Shown here: piece by piece, positions 1 through 5,643 of the stretch | Layout of the letters: every line of letters starts with the position of its first letter | How positions within the stretch are numbered: position 1 is the stretch's first letter | Source of the DNA: an uncultured Bacilli bacterium | GTDB taxonomy: Bacteria > Bacillota_I > Bacilli_A > RF39 > UBA660 | DNA: 6,502 nt | Assembly (NCBI GenBank): GCA_910586295.1 | Contig: CAJUGE010000085.1 | Coordinates: 1-6,502 of the forward strand | Direction: 5' to 3' | Program-made: the position numbers and the translations under genes | The notes under the pieces: generated by a model | The model's input: the letters and a program-made list of their open reading frames with translations, nothing else | Told to the model about the DNA's origin: nothing | The model's database searches: none

Positions 1-25
1 ATTATGTTTGATAATAGAATATAAA

Positions 26-40
26 GTTCTTTGAAAACTA
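26..40 (+). promoter_or_regulatory. boxA-like sequence (tentative)
   Basis: The 15 bases GTTCTTTGAAAACTA closely resemble the boxA antitermination element seen in rRNA leaders and 16S-23S spacers of Firmicutes. No rRNA or tRNA lies within the next several hundred bases, so if it is boxA it is a detached remnant. A chance match in AT-rich DNA is quite possible. Confidence 0.2.
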
Positions 41-67
41 AATATTACATGTTATTATATAGATAAC

Positions 68-95
68 AAAAAGAAGCAAAATATTATCTTGCTTC
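68..95 (-). terminator. Small hairpin with minus-strand T-run
   Basis: GAAGCAA (73-79) and TTGCTTC (89-95) form a perfect 7-bp stem with a 9-nt loop. Read on the minus strand, the stem is followed directly by five T residues (complement of 68-72), the form of a weak intrinsic terminator for leftward transcription. No minus-strand gene was recognised to its right, so it may be left over from an earlier arrangement. Confidence 0.3.
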
Positions 96-130
96 CTATT
101 ATGGAAAGTTATCATTTACACAGAATTTAG

Positions 131-337
131 GACATACTCAAAGGAATGGACACCTCCACTATAAATATAATAGGGAATATGCTTCCAAATAAGATTATAT
201 ACATATCATGTAATCCAATGACACTAGCAAGAGACATAAAATCATTAAATAATTATAACATTGAAAAACTATACACACTTGATATGTTTCCAAATACTCA
301 TCACGTTGAATGTGTATGCGTGTTAAATAGGCGATAA
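131..337 (+). pseudogene. C-terminal fragment of 23S rRNA (uracil-C5)-methyltransferase (RlmCD/RumA family)
   Basis: From the ATG at 146 this encodes 63 residues matching only the extreme C-terminus of the TrmA/RumA/RlmCD family, whose members are about 450 residues long and methylate uracil C5 in 23S rRNA using SAM. The YISCNP segment with the nucleophilic Cys, the following TLARD, and HVEC with the conserved catalytic Glu are all present. The TRAM domain, the Fe-S cluster cysteines and the SAM-binding part are missing. The homology seems to begin slightly upstream, at about 131, where DILKGMD stands where the family has DPPRKGMD. An in-frame TAG (128-130) closes the frame there and there is no ribosome binding site before 146. 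It is therefore a remnant and cannot methylate RNA. Its 3' end is part of the 84-bp direct repeat. Confidence 0.8.
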
Positions 338-384
338 ACCCTTATAAATAAAGGAAAAATCAACTATTCAGTAGGAGTCAAAAC
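301..384 (+). repeat. 84-bp direct repeat, copy A (rlmCD 3' end plus downstream DNA)
   Basis: This stretch aligns without gaps to 2347-2430 with 68 of 84 positions identical by hand count. It covers the last 11 codons and stop of the rlmCD tail plus 47 bases after it, including the well conserved ATCAACTATTC. Conservation past the stop codon shows that a chromosomal locus, not just a protein motif, was duplicated. This is typical of integration sites where each element brings its own version of the target gene's 3' end. The 19% divergence means the copies are not a fresh target-site duplication. Confidence 0.75.
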
Positions 385-385
385 A

Positions 386-412
386 ATGGTAAAAAAACGA
401 GTAAATTATTAA
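386..412 (+). pseudogene. Cut-off start of an unknown gene (9 codons)
   Basis: AGGAG at 373-377 stands 8 bases before ATG 386, and the frame reads MVKKRVNY then TAA. The good initiation signal with an immediate stop suggests the 5' end of a gene whose body was lost. Its place just after an rlmCD tail, and a lysine-rich N-terminus like those of some large serine recombinases, make a lost element recombinase possible. That identity is inference from position and eight residues only. Confidence 0.3.
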
Positions 413-533
413 TATTTTTACTAATTTTTGAAAAAAATATTGTGTAGGTTGTCTGTGGAGAATATGTTTACGTCTACCACCCTAACTGGTATGTGTTGTA
501 TAGTTATGCTAGAATGAAAAAATGGTCAAATAG
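413..533. other. Non-coding junction before the methyltransferase gene
   Basis: A pure A/T hairpin (AATATTTTT 411-419 with AAAAATATT 433-441) is followed by a visibly less AT-rich stretch, about 442-500. The base change and the absence of any recognisable reading frame suggest a junction between DNA of different origins. The promoter proposed for the next gene lies at the right end. Confidence 0.4.
487..515 (+). promoter_or_regulatory. Candidate extended -10 promoter for the methyltransferase-RhuM unit
   Basis: TGCTAGAAT (507-515) matches an extended -10 element (TGn followed by a one-mismatch TATAAT). The hexamer 17 bases upstream, TGGTAT (487-492), is a poor -35, which extended -10 promoters tolerate. 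Transcription would start near 522, leaving a leader of about 36 bases that contains the AAGGAG at 543. Confidence 0.4.
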
Positions 534-557
534 ATGACTAGTAAGGAGATTAAAATT

Positions 558-1193
558 ATGAGCGATAAAAAATATTGGGATGAAATATATTATAGTAATC
601 TAAAGGAATCAGAAAAAGACTTTTTAAATGATATATGGATGGAAAAATATAATGATATTATTTGTAATATAAATAATAAAAATGCTATTGATTTAGGATG
701 TGGTTTAGGTCAAGATTCAATATGGTTATTTGAGCGTGGTTTTAATGTAATATCATGTGATTTTTCAGAAAAAGCAACAAATAAGTTTAAAGCAATGTAT
801 CCTAATGCTAATATAATGAATTTTGATATTGTTGATGGCTTACCATTTGAATCTAATTCAGTAGGATTAATAAATGCTAACTTGTCTATTCATTATTTTG
901 ATATGAATAAAACAATGGAAATATTTGATTCTATTTATAAAACTCTTGAAAGAGGTGGCTTATTTATTGGAAGGGTAAACTCTGATAAAAATGAATATGT
1001 TAATGATGATTATATTAAGGTAGAAGAAAATTTTTACTACAATCCAGTAAAAGAACAACATAAAAGATTATTTAATCAAGAACAATTTGATAAATTAACC
1101 AAAAACTGGAATGTAATTATATTAAATGAAAATGAAACTACTCGTAAAGGAAGAAAAAAATATACTTGGGAATTTATTCTGCAAAAGTATTAA
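558..1193 (+). CDS. Class I SAM-dependent methyltransferase
   Basis: This 211-residue protein has a Rossmann methyltransferase fold. Motif I is AIDLGCGLGQ (about residues 43-52), the acidic residue that should contact the SAM ribose is D68 in SCDFS, a further acidic segment lies around D90, and motif IV is NANLSIHYF (about 106-114). The C-terminal half has FYYNPVKEQHKRLF and a final TWEFILQK strand, as in small Methyltransf_11/25-type proteins. No target-recognition domain or DPPY/NPPY motif is visible, so it does not look like a DNA amino-methyltransferase; the substrate cannot be read from the sequence. I chose ATG 558 because AAGGAG (543-548) lies 9 bases upstream. The in-frame ATG at 534 has no ribosome binding site. 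The RhuM-type gene starts 29 bases after the stop, so the two are probably co-transcribed. Confidence 0.85.
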   Translation: MSDKKYWDEIYYSNLKESEKDFLNDIWMEKYNDIICNINNKNAIDLGCGLGQDSIWLFERGFNVISCDFSEKATNKFKAMYPNANIMNFDIVDGLPFESNSVGLINANLSIHYFDMNKTMEIFDSIYKTLERGGLFIGRVNSDKNEYVNDDYIKVEENFYYNPVKEQHKRLFNQEQFDKLTKNWNVIILNENETTRKGRKKYTWEFILQKY

Positions 1194-1222
1194 TAATTAT
1201 TTAAAAAATAAGGAGGTTTGGA

Positions 1223-2246
1223 ATGAAAAATGAATTGATAAAAGAAAATAAAACAGAATTGCTTATTTATGAGTCAACAAATGGGAATATTAAACTAGAT
1301 GTAAATTTAGAAGGAGAAACAGTTTGGTTATCTTTGGAACAAATGACAAGATTATTTGGAAGGGATAAATCTGTAATTTCTAGGCACATAAAAAATATTT
1401 TTGAAGAAGGTGAATTAGAACGAAATGCTTCAACTATTGCAAATTTTGCAACAGTTCAAAAAGAAGGAATTAGGAAAGTCGAAAGAAATATTGATTATTA
1501 TAATTTAGATGTAATAATAAGCGTAGGGTACCGTGTTAAATCTTTAGAGGGTGTAAGATTCAGAAAATGGGCAACTGCAAGAATTAAAGAATACATAATT
1601 AAAGGATATACTATGGATGATGAGCGTCTTAAAAATTTAGGTGGTGGAAAATACTTTTATGAATTAATAAACCGCATTAAAGATATCCGATCAAGTGAAA
1701 AAGTATTATATAGACAAGTTCTTGATTTGTATGCTACTGCAATTGATTATAATCCTAATGCTCCCGAAACTATAAGATTCTTTAAAATTGTACAGAACAA
1801 ATTCCATTTTGCGGCACATGGAAACACTGCAGCAGAAGTTATCTATAATCGTGTTGATGCAAATAAACTATTTATGGGTCTTACTAGTTTTAAAGGAGAA
1901 TTGCCAAGCATTAATGATATAGAAATTGCTAAAAATTATTTAAGAAGAAGAACTTTTGATGTTAAACAATTTAGTTTCAGGATATTTTGATTTTGCTGAA
2001 TTTCAAGCAATGAAACATAAACCTATGAGGATGAAAGATTATATTAATCAGTTAGATAAAATATTAGACTCTCTAGATGCTAATATTCTCTTAAATGCAG
2101 GTAAAATTAGTCATAAGGAAGCAATAGAAAAGGCAAAACTAGAATATGGAAAGTATCAGATAAAAGAACTTACTTCAATCGAAAAAGAGTATTTAAAATC
2201 TATTAATAAAATCAATGAAATTGCTGAAAAATTAAACAATAATTAA
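1223..2246 (+). pseudogene. RhuM-family protein, disrupted by a frameshift
   Basis: The first frame (1223-1990) encodes the N-terminal three quarters of a RhuM family protein (Virulence_RhuM, named after a gene of Salmonella pathogenicity island 3). Typical segments are GETVWLSLEQMTRLFGRDKSVISRHIKNIFEEGEL, given here by its ends at about residues 31-66, then YYNLDVIISVGYRVKS, FRKWATARIKEYI, FHFAAHGNTAAEVIYNR and FMGLTSFKGE. After NYL the frame becomes RRRTFDVKQ and stops at 1990. The expected ending continues one frame over: EEELLMLNNLVSGYFDFAE, FQAMKHKPMRMKDYI, then GKISHKEAIEKAKLEY, to TAA 2246. Joining the frames at A1943 (one extra base or two lost) gives about 341 residues, the usual family length. 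The start has AAGGAGG (1210-1216) six bases before ATG. The biochemical role of RhuM is unknown; the N-terminus looks helix-turn-helix-like. It is a recent lesion or a sequencing error, since both halves are otherwise well kept. Confidence 0.85.
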
Positions 2247-2249
2247 TTA

Positions 2250-2320
2250 GTCATAATAAACATTGAACCTAATATGTTTGTATATTATGACATAGTCAGT
2301 TATAAACGAACATATCAATG
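2250..2320. repeat. Overlapping inverted repeats (60-bp imperfect palindrome)
   Basis: Two structures compete just after the RhuM stop codon. In one, GTCATAATA (2250-2258) pairs perfectly with TATTATGAC (2283-2291), with AACAT/ATGTT stacked inside. In the other, CATTGA (2261-2266) plus TATGTT (2273-2278) pair with AACATA (2309-2314) plus TCAATG (2315-2320), leaving a 6-nt bulge, around a TGAC-ATA-GTCA centre (2288-2298). There is no T-run after either, so this is not a standard intrinsic terminator. It could be a transcript end structure, a protein-binding palindrome or the end of a mobile element. Confidence 0.55.
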
Positions 2321-2344
2321 TGAACTATTCATAACGTACATTCT

Positions 2345-2383
2345 AGTCATGTTGAATGTTTATGCGTGATGAGTAGGCGATAA
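2345..2383 (+). pseudogene. Second, diverged rlmCD C-terminal tail
   Basis: The frame reads SHVECLCVMSRR then TAA, aligning with HHVECVCVLNRR and TAA at the end of the first fragment. It keeps the HVEC motif holding the family's catalytic Glu. Upstream of 2345 the homology fades, so only 12 codons remain and no protein can be made from it. Its divergence from the first tail suggests it came from a different rlmCD allele, probably carried in on an element. Confidence 0.65.
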
Positions 2384-2430
2384 ACTATTATAAATACTGA
2401 GAAAATCAACTATTCGGCAGGGGCCAAAAT
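2347..2430 (+). repeat. 84-bp direct repeat, copy B
   Basis: This is the partner of 301-384. Identity runs through the tail, the stop codon and the downstream ATCAACTATTC, and ends where copy A has its short MVKK frame. The two copies lie 2,046 bp apart and enclose exactly the methyltransferase-RhuM unit and its flanks, which makes them candidate left and right attachment-site derivatives of one cargo segment. Confidence 0.75.
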
Positions 2431-2431
2431 A

Positions 2432-2619
2432 AAAAAATATATATTTGATGATGAAGAAAATATACCAGAAGAATTTATATAAGGTTGCAGAAAATATTTG
2501 CTAGACAAGATTTTAAAAATGACTTACATTTAATTAGAAATAATTGTTTAGAATTGCCTATCGAAGACATAATAGATAGAGTTTTTATATATAAGTCTTT
2601 ATTTATTATTATTGTATAA
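2432..2619 (+). pseudogene. Degraded coding remnant, identity unknown
   Basis: Two short frames look like protein rather than random AT-rich DNA. One reads KKYIFDDEENIPEEFI and stops at 2480-2482. The other, 2485-2619, reads LQKIFARQDFKND and continues with LHLIRNNCLELPIEDIID to TAA 2617-2619. Neither has a ribosome binding site or a good start codon. They may be pieces of one frameshifted gene left between the repeat and the two-component operon. I do not recognise the family. Together with the palindrome and copy B they account for the gene-free interval 2247-2636. Confidence 0.3.
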
Positions 2620-2636
2620 TTTGAGAGGAGTTAAAA

Positions 2637-3311
2637 ATGAAAAAAATTTTAGTTGTTGATGATGAAGAAATGATAACAGACTTAATATCTACCTGTTTAT
2701 TAGATAAGGGATATGAAGTAATGGTTGCCAACAGTAGTGAAGAAGCACTATTACAGATTCCTAAATCTCCTAATTTAATTATTTTAGATATAAATATGCC
2801 AAGTGTAAATGGTTTAGAACTATGTCAAAATATTCGTGATTATATTTATTGTCCAATAATTTTTTTGACTGCTAGAGTTAGTGAACAAGACAAAATAAAT
2901 GGTTTTAGATATGGAGCAGATGATTATATTACAAAACCATTTAGTTTGAAAGAATTAACTGCTCGAGTTGAAGCACATTTAAGACGAGATGAAAGAAGTA
3001 AAAATAATTTATCAATTATGACTCTTGCAGATGGTTTAATAATAAATTTATCAAGTAGAAAAATATATTTTGAAAAAATAGAAATACCATTTTCTAAAAA
3101 AGAATTTGATATAATTGAATTTTTAATTGCTAATTCTGGACAGGTTTTTGATAAAGAACAAATCTATGAAAAAATTTGGGGATATGATGCTTTAGGAGAT
3201 AATAATGTAGTTAAAGAACATATTCGCAAAATTCGTGCAAAATTTAAAGAAGTTACTGGAAAAGAGTACATTGATACAAGTTGGGGAGTTGGTTACTGTT
3301 GGAAAAATTAA
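2637..3311 (+). CDS. OmpR/PhoB-family response regulator
   Basis: This 224-residue cytoplasmic transcription factor has the standard two-domain layout. The receiver domain (about 1-118) shows the acidic pair D8/D9, the phospho-acceptor D51 in IILDINMP, T78 in FLTAR, and K100-P101 in YITKPF. The winged-helix DNA-binding domain (about 127-222) includes FSKKEFDIIEFL, a VVKEHIRKIR recognition-helix region, and the closing WGVGYCW hairpin typical of the family. AGAGGAG (2624-2630) lies six bases before ATG. The kinase gene follows directly, so it should be phosphorylated by that kinase. OmpR/PhoB proteins bind direct repeats spaced about 11 bp, and such repeats precede both downstream cell-wall genes, making this the likely activator. 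No copy of that repeat was seen upstream of this gene. Its promoter could not be placed with confidence. Confidence 0.93.
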   Translation: MKKILVVDDEEMITDLISTCLLDKGYEVMVANSSEEALLQIPKSPNLIILDINMPSVNGLELCQNIRDYIYCPIIFLTARVSEQDKINGFRYGADDYITKPFSLKELTARVEAHLRRDERSKNNLSIMTLADGLIINLSSRKIYFEKIEIPFSKKEFDIIEFLIANSGQVFDKEQIYEKIWGYDALGDNNVVKEHIRKIRAKFKEVTGKEYIDTSWGVGYCWKN

Positions 3312-3316
3312 AAAAT

Positions 3317-4588
3317 ATGAATAAATCATTATCAATAAGAAAATTTTTTGTTTTTATTGTTTTTAGTACATTCCTAATTGTCATTATATTGTCAATAATA
3401 TGTATTTGGGGTGGTACAAAATTCAGAAATTATCTAATCCCAAATTCAAACGATGTTGTTTTAACATTAGAACTCACTAATCAAGAAGGTCAAAAAATGA
3501 ATGTAGTTGTAGAAACTGAATTAGGTAGTGAAGTAGTAAAAATGCCAATGATAATAAATAGTTCAGAGTCATCAAAGAATTATATATCATTAGACGATAT
3601 TGAGATAAAAGTTGTAAAAGTAGAAAATAGTTTTGAAAAACTTACTCCTAAAAGAAAATTTGCTTATCAAATAACAGGAGCGTTAATGGTATTTCTTCCT
3701 TTATTATTTTCAATTAGTGGTATTTTGATAGCAGGATTTGTTTTTTATAAAAGAAAATTAAAAGAACCTTTAAGAATTTTATCAAATTCAATGCAAGAAA
3801 TAGCAAAAGAAAATCTTGATTTTAATGTTTTTTATGATTCTGATGATGAAATGGGTGCATTGTGTTCTTCATTTGAAGAAATGAGAAGAGCATTAGAGGA
3901 AAATTATAAAGAATTATGGAAAATGATAGAAGAAAGAAAAATTTTACAAACTTCTGTCGCTCACGACTTAAGAAATCCTATTACCATTATAAAAGGGTAC
4001 ACAGAATATCTACAAGAAAATTTAAAATATAAAGATTTATCTAATGAAAAAATTATTGAAATAATAAATAATATAAATAAAACAACTGAGAGATTAGAAA
4101 ACTATACTAATTCTATTCGTGCTATAAATCAATTAGAAGAAATAAAGGTTGAACGTAAAGAAGTAAGTGTAAAAGAATTTATAGAAAATGCCTGTAATGA
4201 TTTTTCACTGATGACTAAATCTAAAAAGATTAAATTAGAAATTACAAATCGTATATCAAAAGGCATTTTTAACATTGATGTTGATGTTATTTATAGAATA
4301 GTAGAAAATATTATAAATAATGCCTTAAGATATGCAAAGAAAAAAATTAAAATGTCATTTGAAATAAAAAATAATTTTTTAATAATTATTGTAAAAGATG
4401 ATGGTATTGGTTTTAGCGAAAATGTTTTGTCTGGAAAACATAAATTGATTAGTTCAAATAATAAAGATGGACATTATGGAATTGGTTTGACTATTAGCCG
4501 CATCCTCTGTAATAAGCATGGTGGAGAACTAAAACTTGATAATGATGAAAAAAATGGTGCAAAAGTAATAATAAAAATACAAATTTGA
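3317..4588 (+). CDS. Membrane sensor histidine kinase
   Basis: A 423-residue sensor kinase paired with the preceding regulator. In order: a transmembrane segment (about 10-32), a roughly 85-residue extracytoplasmic sensor region (33-117) without cysteines, a second transmembrane segment (118-144), a HAMP linker (about 145-200), a HisKA domain with phospho-acceptor H216 in SVAHDLRNP, and an HATPase_c domain with N box VENIINNALRYA (about 329-340), G1 box DDGIGFS (about 361-367) and G2 box GIGLTIS (388-394). I prefer ATG 3317, six bases past the regulator's stop, although its ribosome binding site is weak. TTG 3299, with GGGGAG 10 bases upstream, would add six residues and overlap the regulator by 13 bp. 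The TGA stop lies inside the first TTTGAC of the promoter block that follows. The external signal cannot be read from the sequence. Confidence 0.9.
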   Translation: MNKSLSIRKFFVFIVFSTFLIVIILSIICIWGGTKFRNYLIPNSNDVVLTLELTNQEGQKMNVVVETELGSEVVKMPMIINSSESSKNYISLDDIEIKVVKVENSFEKLTPKRKFAYQITGALMVFLPLLFSISGILIAGFVFYKRKLKEPLRILSNSMQEIAKENLDFNVFYDSDDEMGALCSSFEEMRRALEENYKELWKMIEERKILQTSVAHDLRNPITIIKGYTEYLQENLKYKDLSNEKIIEIINNINKTTERLENYTNSIRAINQLEEIKVERKEVSVKEFIENACNDFSLMTKSKKIKLEITNRISKGIFNIDVDVIYRIVENIINNALRYAKKKIKMSFEIKNNFLIIIVKDDGIGFSENVLSGKHKLISSNNKDGHYGIGLTISRILCNKHGGELKLDNDEKNGAKVIIKIQI

Positions 4589-4638
4589 CGGATTTTTGAC
4601 TTTTATTTTATATCATATCCTTGTAAGCCTAAAATGGC
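4581..4638 (+). promoter_or_regulatory. Response-regulator-type promoter block, copy 1 (deacetylase gene)
   Basis: This 58-bp block is 53/58 identical to 5567-5624; all five differences are transitions. TTTGAC at 4584-4589 and 4595-4600 form a direct repeat with 11-bp period, one helical turn, as bound by OmpR/PhoB dimers. A conserved TATCAT (4611-4616) starts exactly 10 bases after the second half-site, as a -10 stands relative to a pho box, so the box would replace the -35. Transcription would begin near 4623. An alternative -10 is TAAAAT (4630-4635) with TTATAT (4608-4613) 16 bases upstream, but that leaves a very short leader. Binding by the adjacent regulator is inference. Confidence 0.65.
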
Positions 4639-4649
4639 ACGACAAGGAG
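4619..4649 (+). promoter_or_regulatory. Possible hairpin over the deacetylase ribosome binding site
   Basis: CCTTGT (4619-4624) and ACAAGG (4642-4647), with GCC/GGC inside and a TAAAAT loop, can form a stem that buries most of AAGGAG (4644-4649). It would form fully only if transcripts start at or before 4619, for example by readthrough from the kinase gene. A start near 4623 would cut off most of the left arm. Confidence 0.3.
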
Positions 4650-4655
4650 TTTTTT

Positions 4656-5558
4656 ATGAGAAAAAGAAAAATTTATATCAAAAAGAAATTAAAATATAGA
4701 ATAAAAGTAATTTGTTTTATTATTTTCACAGTTTTAATATTAAATTGTGTAAACAATATATTTAATTCTTTTCATATTAGTACAGATGAGACCTTGATAA
4801 ACGAAAATGAACAAAATATCAATAATCAAAAAAAAGAAAATCAAGAAGAAAACATTCTTTTAAATGAAAATAATAGTTATGAAATCTCAAGCGATAGACA
4901 GGATATAGATGATAATACTACAAATAATTTTGAAAGAGATATAAATAAGTTTAAAAATAAAAAACTGATTGCTTTTACCTTTGATGACGGACCTAATTCT
5001 AAAACTACCAATAAATTGTTAGATAATTTGGATAAATATAATGCACGTGTAACTTTCTTTGTTGTTGGTAATCGTGTAAAAACTTATGAAGATACTTTGA
5101 AAAGAGCATACAATATGGGTAATTTAATAGGAAGTCATACATACAATCATAAAAACCTTTTTGAATTAGACGACAATCAAATAGTAGATGAAATTAAAAA
5201 AACAAATGATGTAATAAAGGAAGTAACTGGTAGCGATACTCTTTATTTAAGACCTCCATATGGAAACACAAATAAAAATATAAAAAATCTTGTTAATATG
5301 TATAATATTCTTTGGGATTTAGATACTGAAGATTGGAAATATAAAGACAAGTTTAAAATAGCAAAGTATATTATTGATAATGCTCACGATGGAGGAATAA
5401 TTTTGTTACACGATTTATATGAAACATCAATTGATGGAGCATTACTTGCAATGGAAGAATTATCAAAAAATGGATATGCCTTTGTTACAATAGAAGAAAT
5501 GACAACTTTAAAAGGTATAACTCTTAATAAAACAAGTAATTATTTTAATATTAAATAA
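4656..5558 (+). CDS. Membrane-anchored polysaccharide (peptidoglycan) deacetylase, CE4/NodB family
   Basis: A 300-residue predicted N-deacetylase facing outside the membrane. A basic N-terminus (1-18) precedes one hydrophobic anchor or signal segment (about 17-38), an Asn/Glu/Lys-rich linker (about 41-98), and a complete NodB domain. The metal and catalytic motifs are all present: TFDDGP (108-113, catalytic base D110 and metal ligand D111), SHTYNH (metal ligands H161 and H165), RPPYG (199-203), DTEDW (223-227) and LLHD (250-253, catalytic H252). Such enzymes usually remove acetyl groups from peptidoglycan GlcNAc or MurNAc, often lowering lysozyme sensitivity; the actual substrate is not shown. 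I chose ATG 4656 for AAGGAG (4644-4649) six bases upstream. Reading the frame further upstream to TTG 4596 runs into the promoter block. It lies 67 bp after the kinase gene without an obvious terminator, so readthrough may add to its own promoter. Confidence 0.9.
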   Translation: MRKRKIYIKKKLKYRIKVICFIIFTVLILNCVNNIFNSFHISTDETLINENEQNINNQKKENQEENILLNENNSYEISSDRQDIDDNTTNNFERDINKFKNKKLIAFTFDDGPNSKTTNKLLDNLDKYNARVTFFVVGNRVKTYEDTLKRAYNMGNLIGSHTYNHKNLFELDDNQIVDEIKKTNDVIKEVTGSDTLYLRPPYGNTNKNIKNLVNMYNILWDLDTEDWKYKDKFKIAKYIIDNAHDGGIILLHDLYETSIDGALLAMEELSKNGYAFVTIEEMTTLKGITLNKTSNYFNIK

Positions 5559-5566
5559 AAAATTAT

Positions 5567-5624
5567 AAATTTGACGAATTTTTGACTTTTGTTTTGTATC
5601 ATATTCTTGTAAGTCTAAAATGGC
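5567..5624 (+). promoter_or_regulatory. Response-regulator-type promoter block, copy 2 (amidase gene)
   Basis: This is the second copy of the block before the deacetylase gene. TTTGAC recurs at 5570-5575 and 5581-5586 with the same 11-bp period, and TATCAT (5597-5602) again starts 10 bases after the second half-site. TAAAAT recurs at 5616-5621. The five substitutions leave the half-sites and TATCAT untouched. Similarity drops just after TAAAATGGC, before the ribosome binding site. The amidase gene should therefore respond to the same regulator. Confidence 0.65.
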
Positions 5625-5643
5625 TTAGTAAGGAGTTAGATAA

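Noticed and set aside
146..337. Intact small protein of 63 residues
   Set aside because: It has no ribosome binding site and matches only the last part of a family of about 450 residues, so it is a gene fragment.
411..441. A/T hairpin as an intrinsic terminator
   Set aside because: The stem is entirely A-T pairs and has no G/C core, so it is unlikely to stop transcription; poly-A next to poly-T is common in this DNA.
534..557. ATG 534 as the methyltransferase start
   Set aside because: The AAGGAG lies downstream of it, at 543-548, and fits ATG 558.
1943..1952. Programmed frameshift or phase-variable repeat at the AGA-AGA-AGA run
   Set aside because: A triplet repeat changes length without changing frame, and no known slippery signal or stimulatory structure was evident; a simple indel explains the break.
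1956..2246. Separate 96-residue gene after the RhuM frame
   Set aside because: It starts in mid-domain with no ribosome binding site and matches the C-terminal end of RhuM, so it is the second half of a frameshifted gene.
2615..2620. Perfect TATAAT as promoter of the two-component operon
   Set aside because: It has no recognisable -35 and would start transcription near 2627, inside the ribosome binding site. The surrounding DNA is low-complexity A/T, so chance is likely.
3281..3316. TTG 3281 as the kinase start
   Set aside because: It would overlap the regulator by 31 bp and has no ribosome binding site at the right distance; TTG 3299 or ATG 3317 is more plausible.
4596..4655. Upstream TTG start adding 20 residues to the deacetylase
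   Set aside because: The extension lies in the conserved promoter block, has no ribosome binding site, and would put a non-signal-like segment before the basic N-terminus. ATG 4656 has AAGGAG at ideal spacing.
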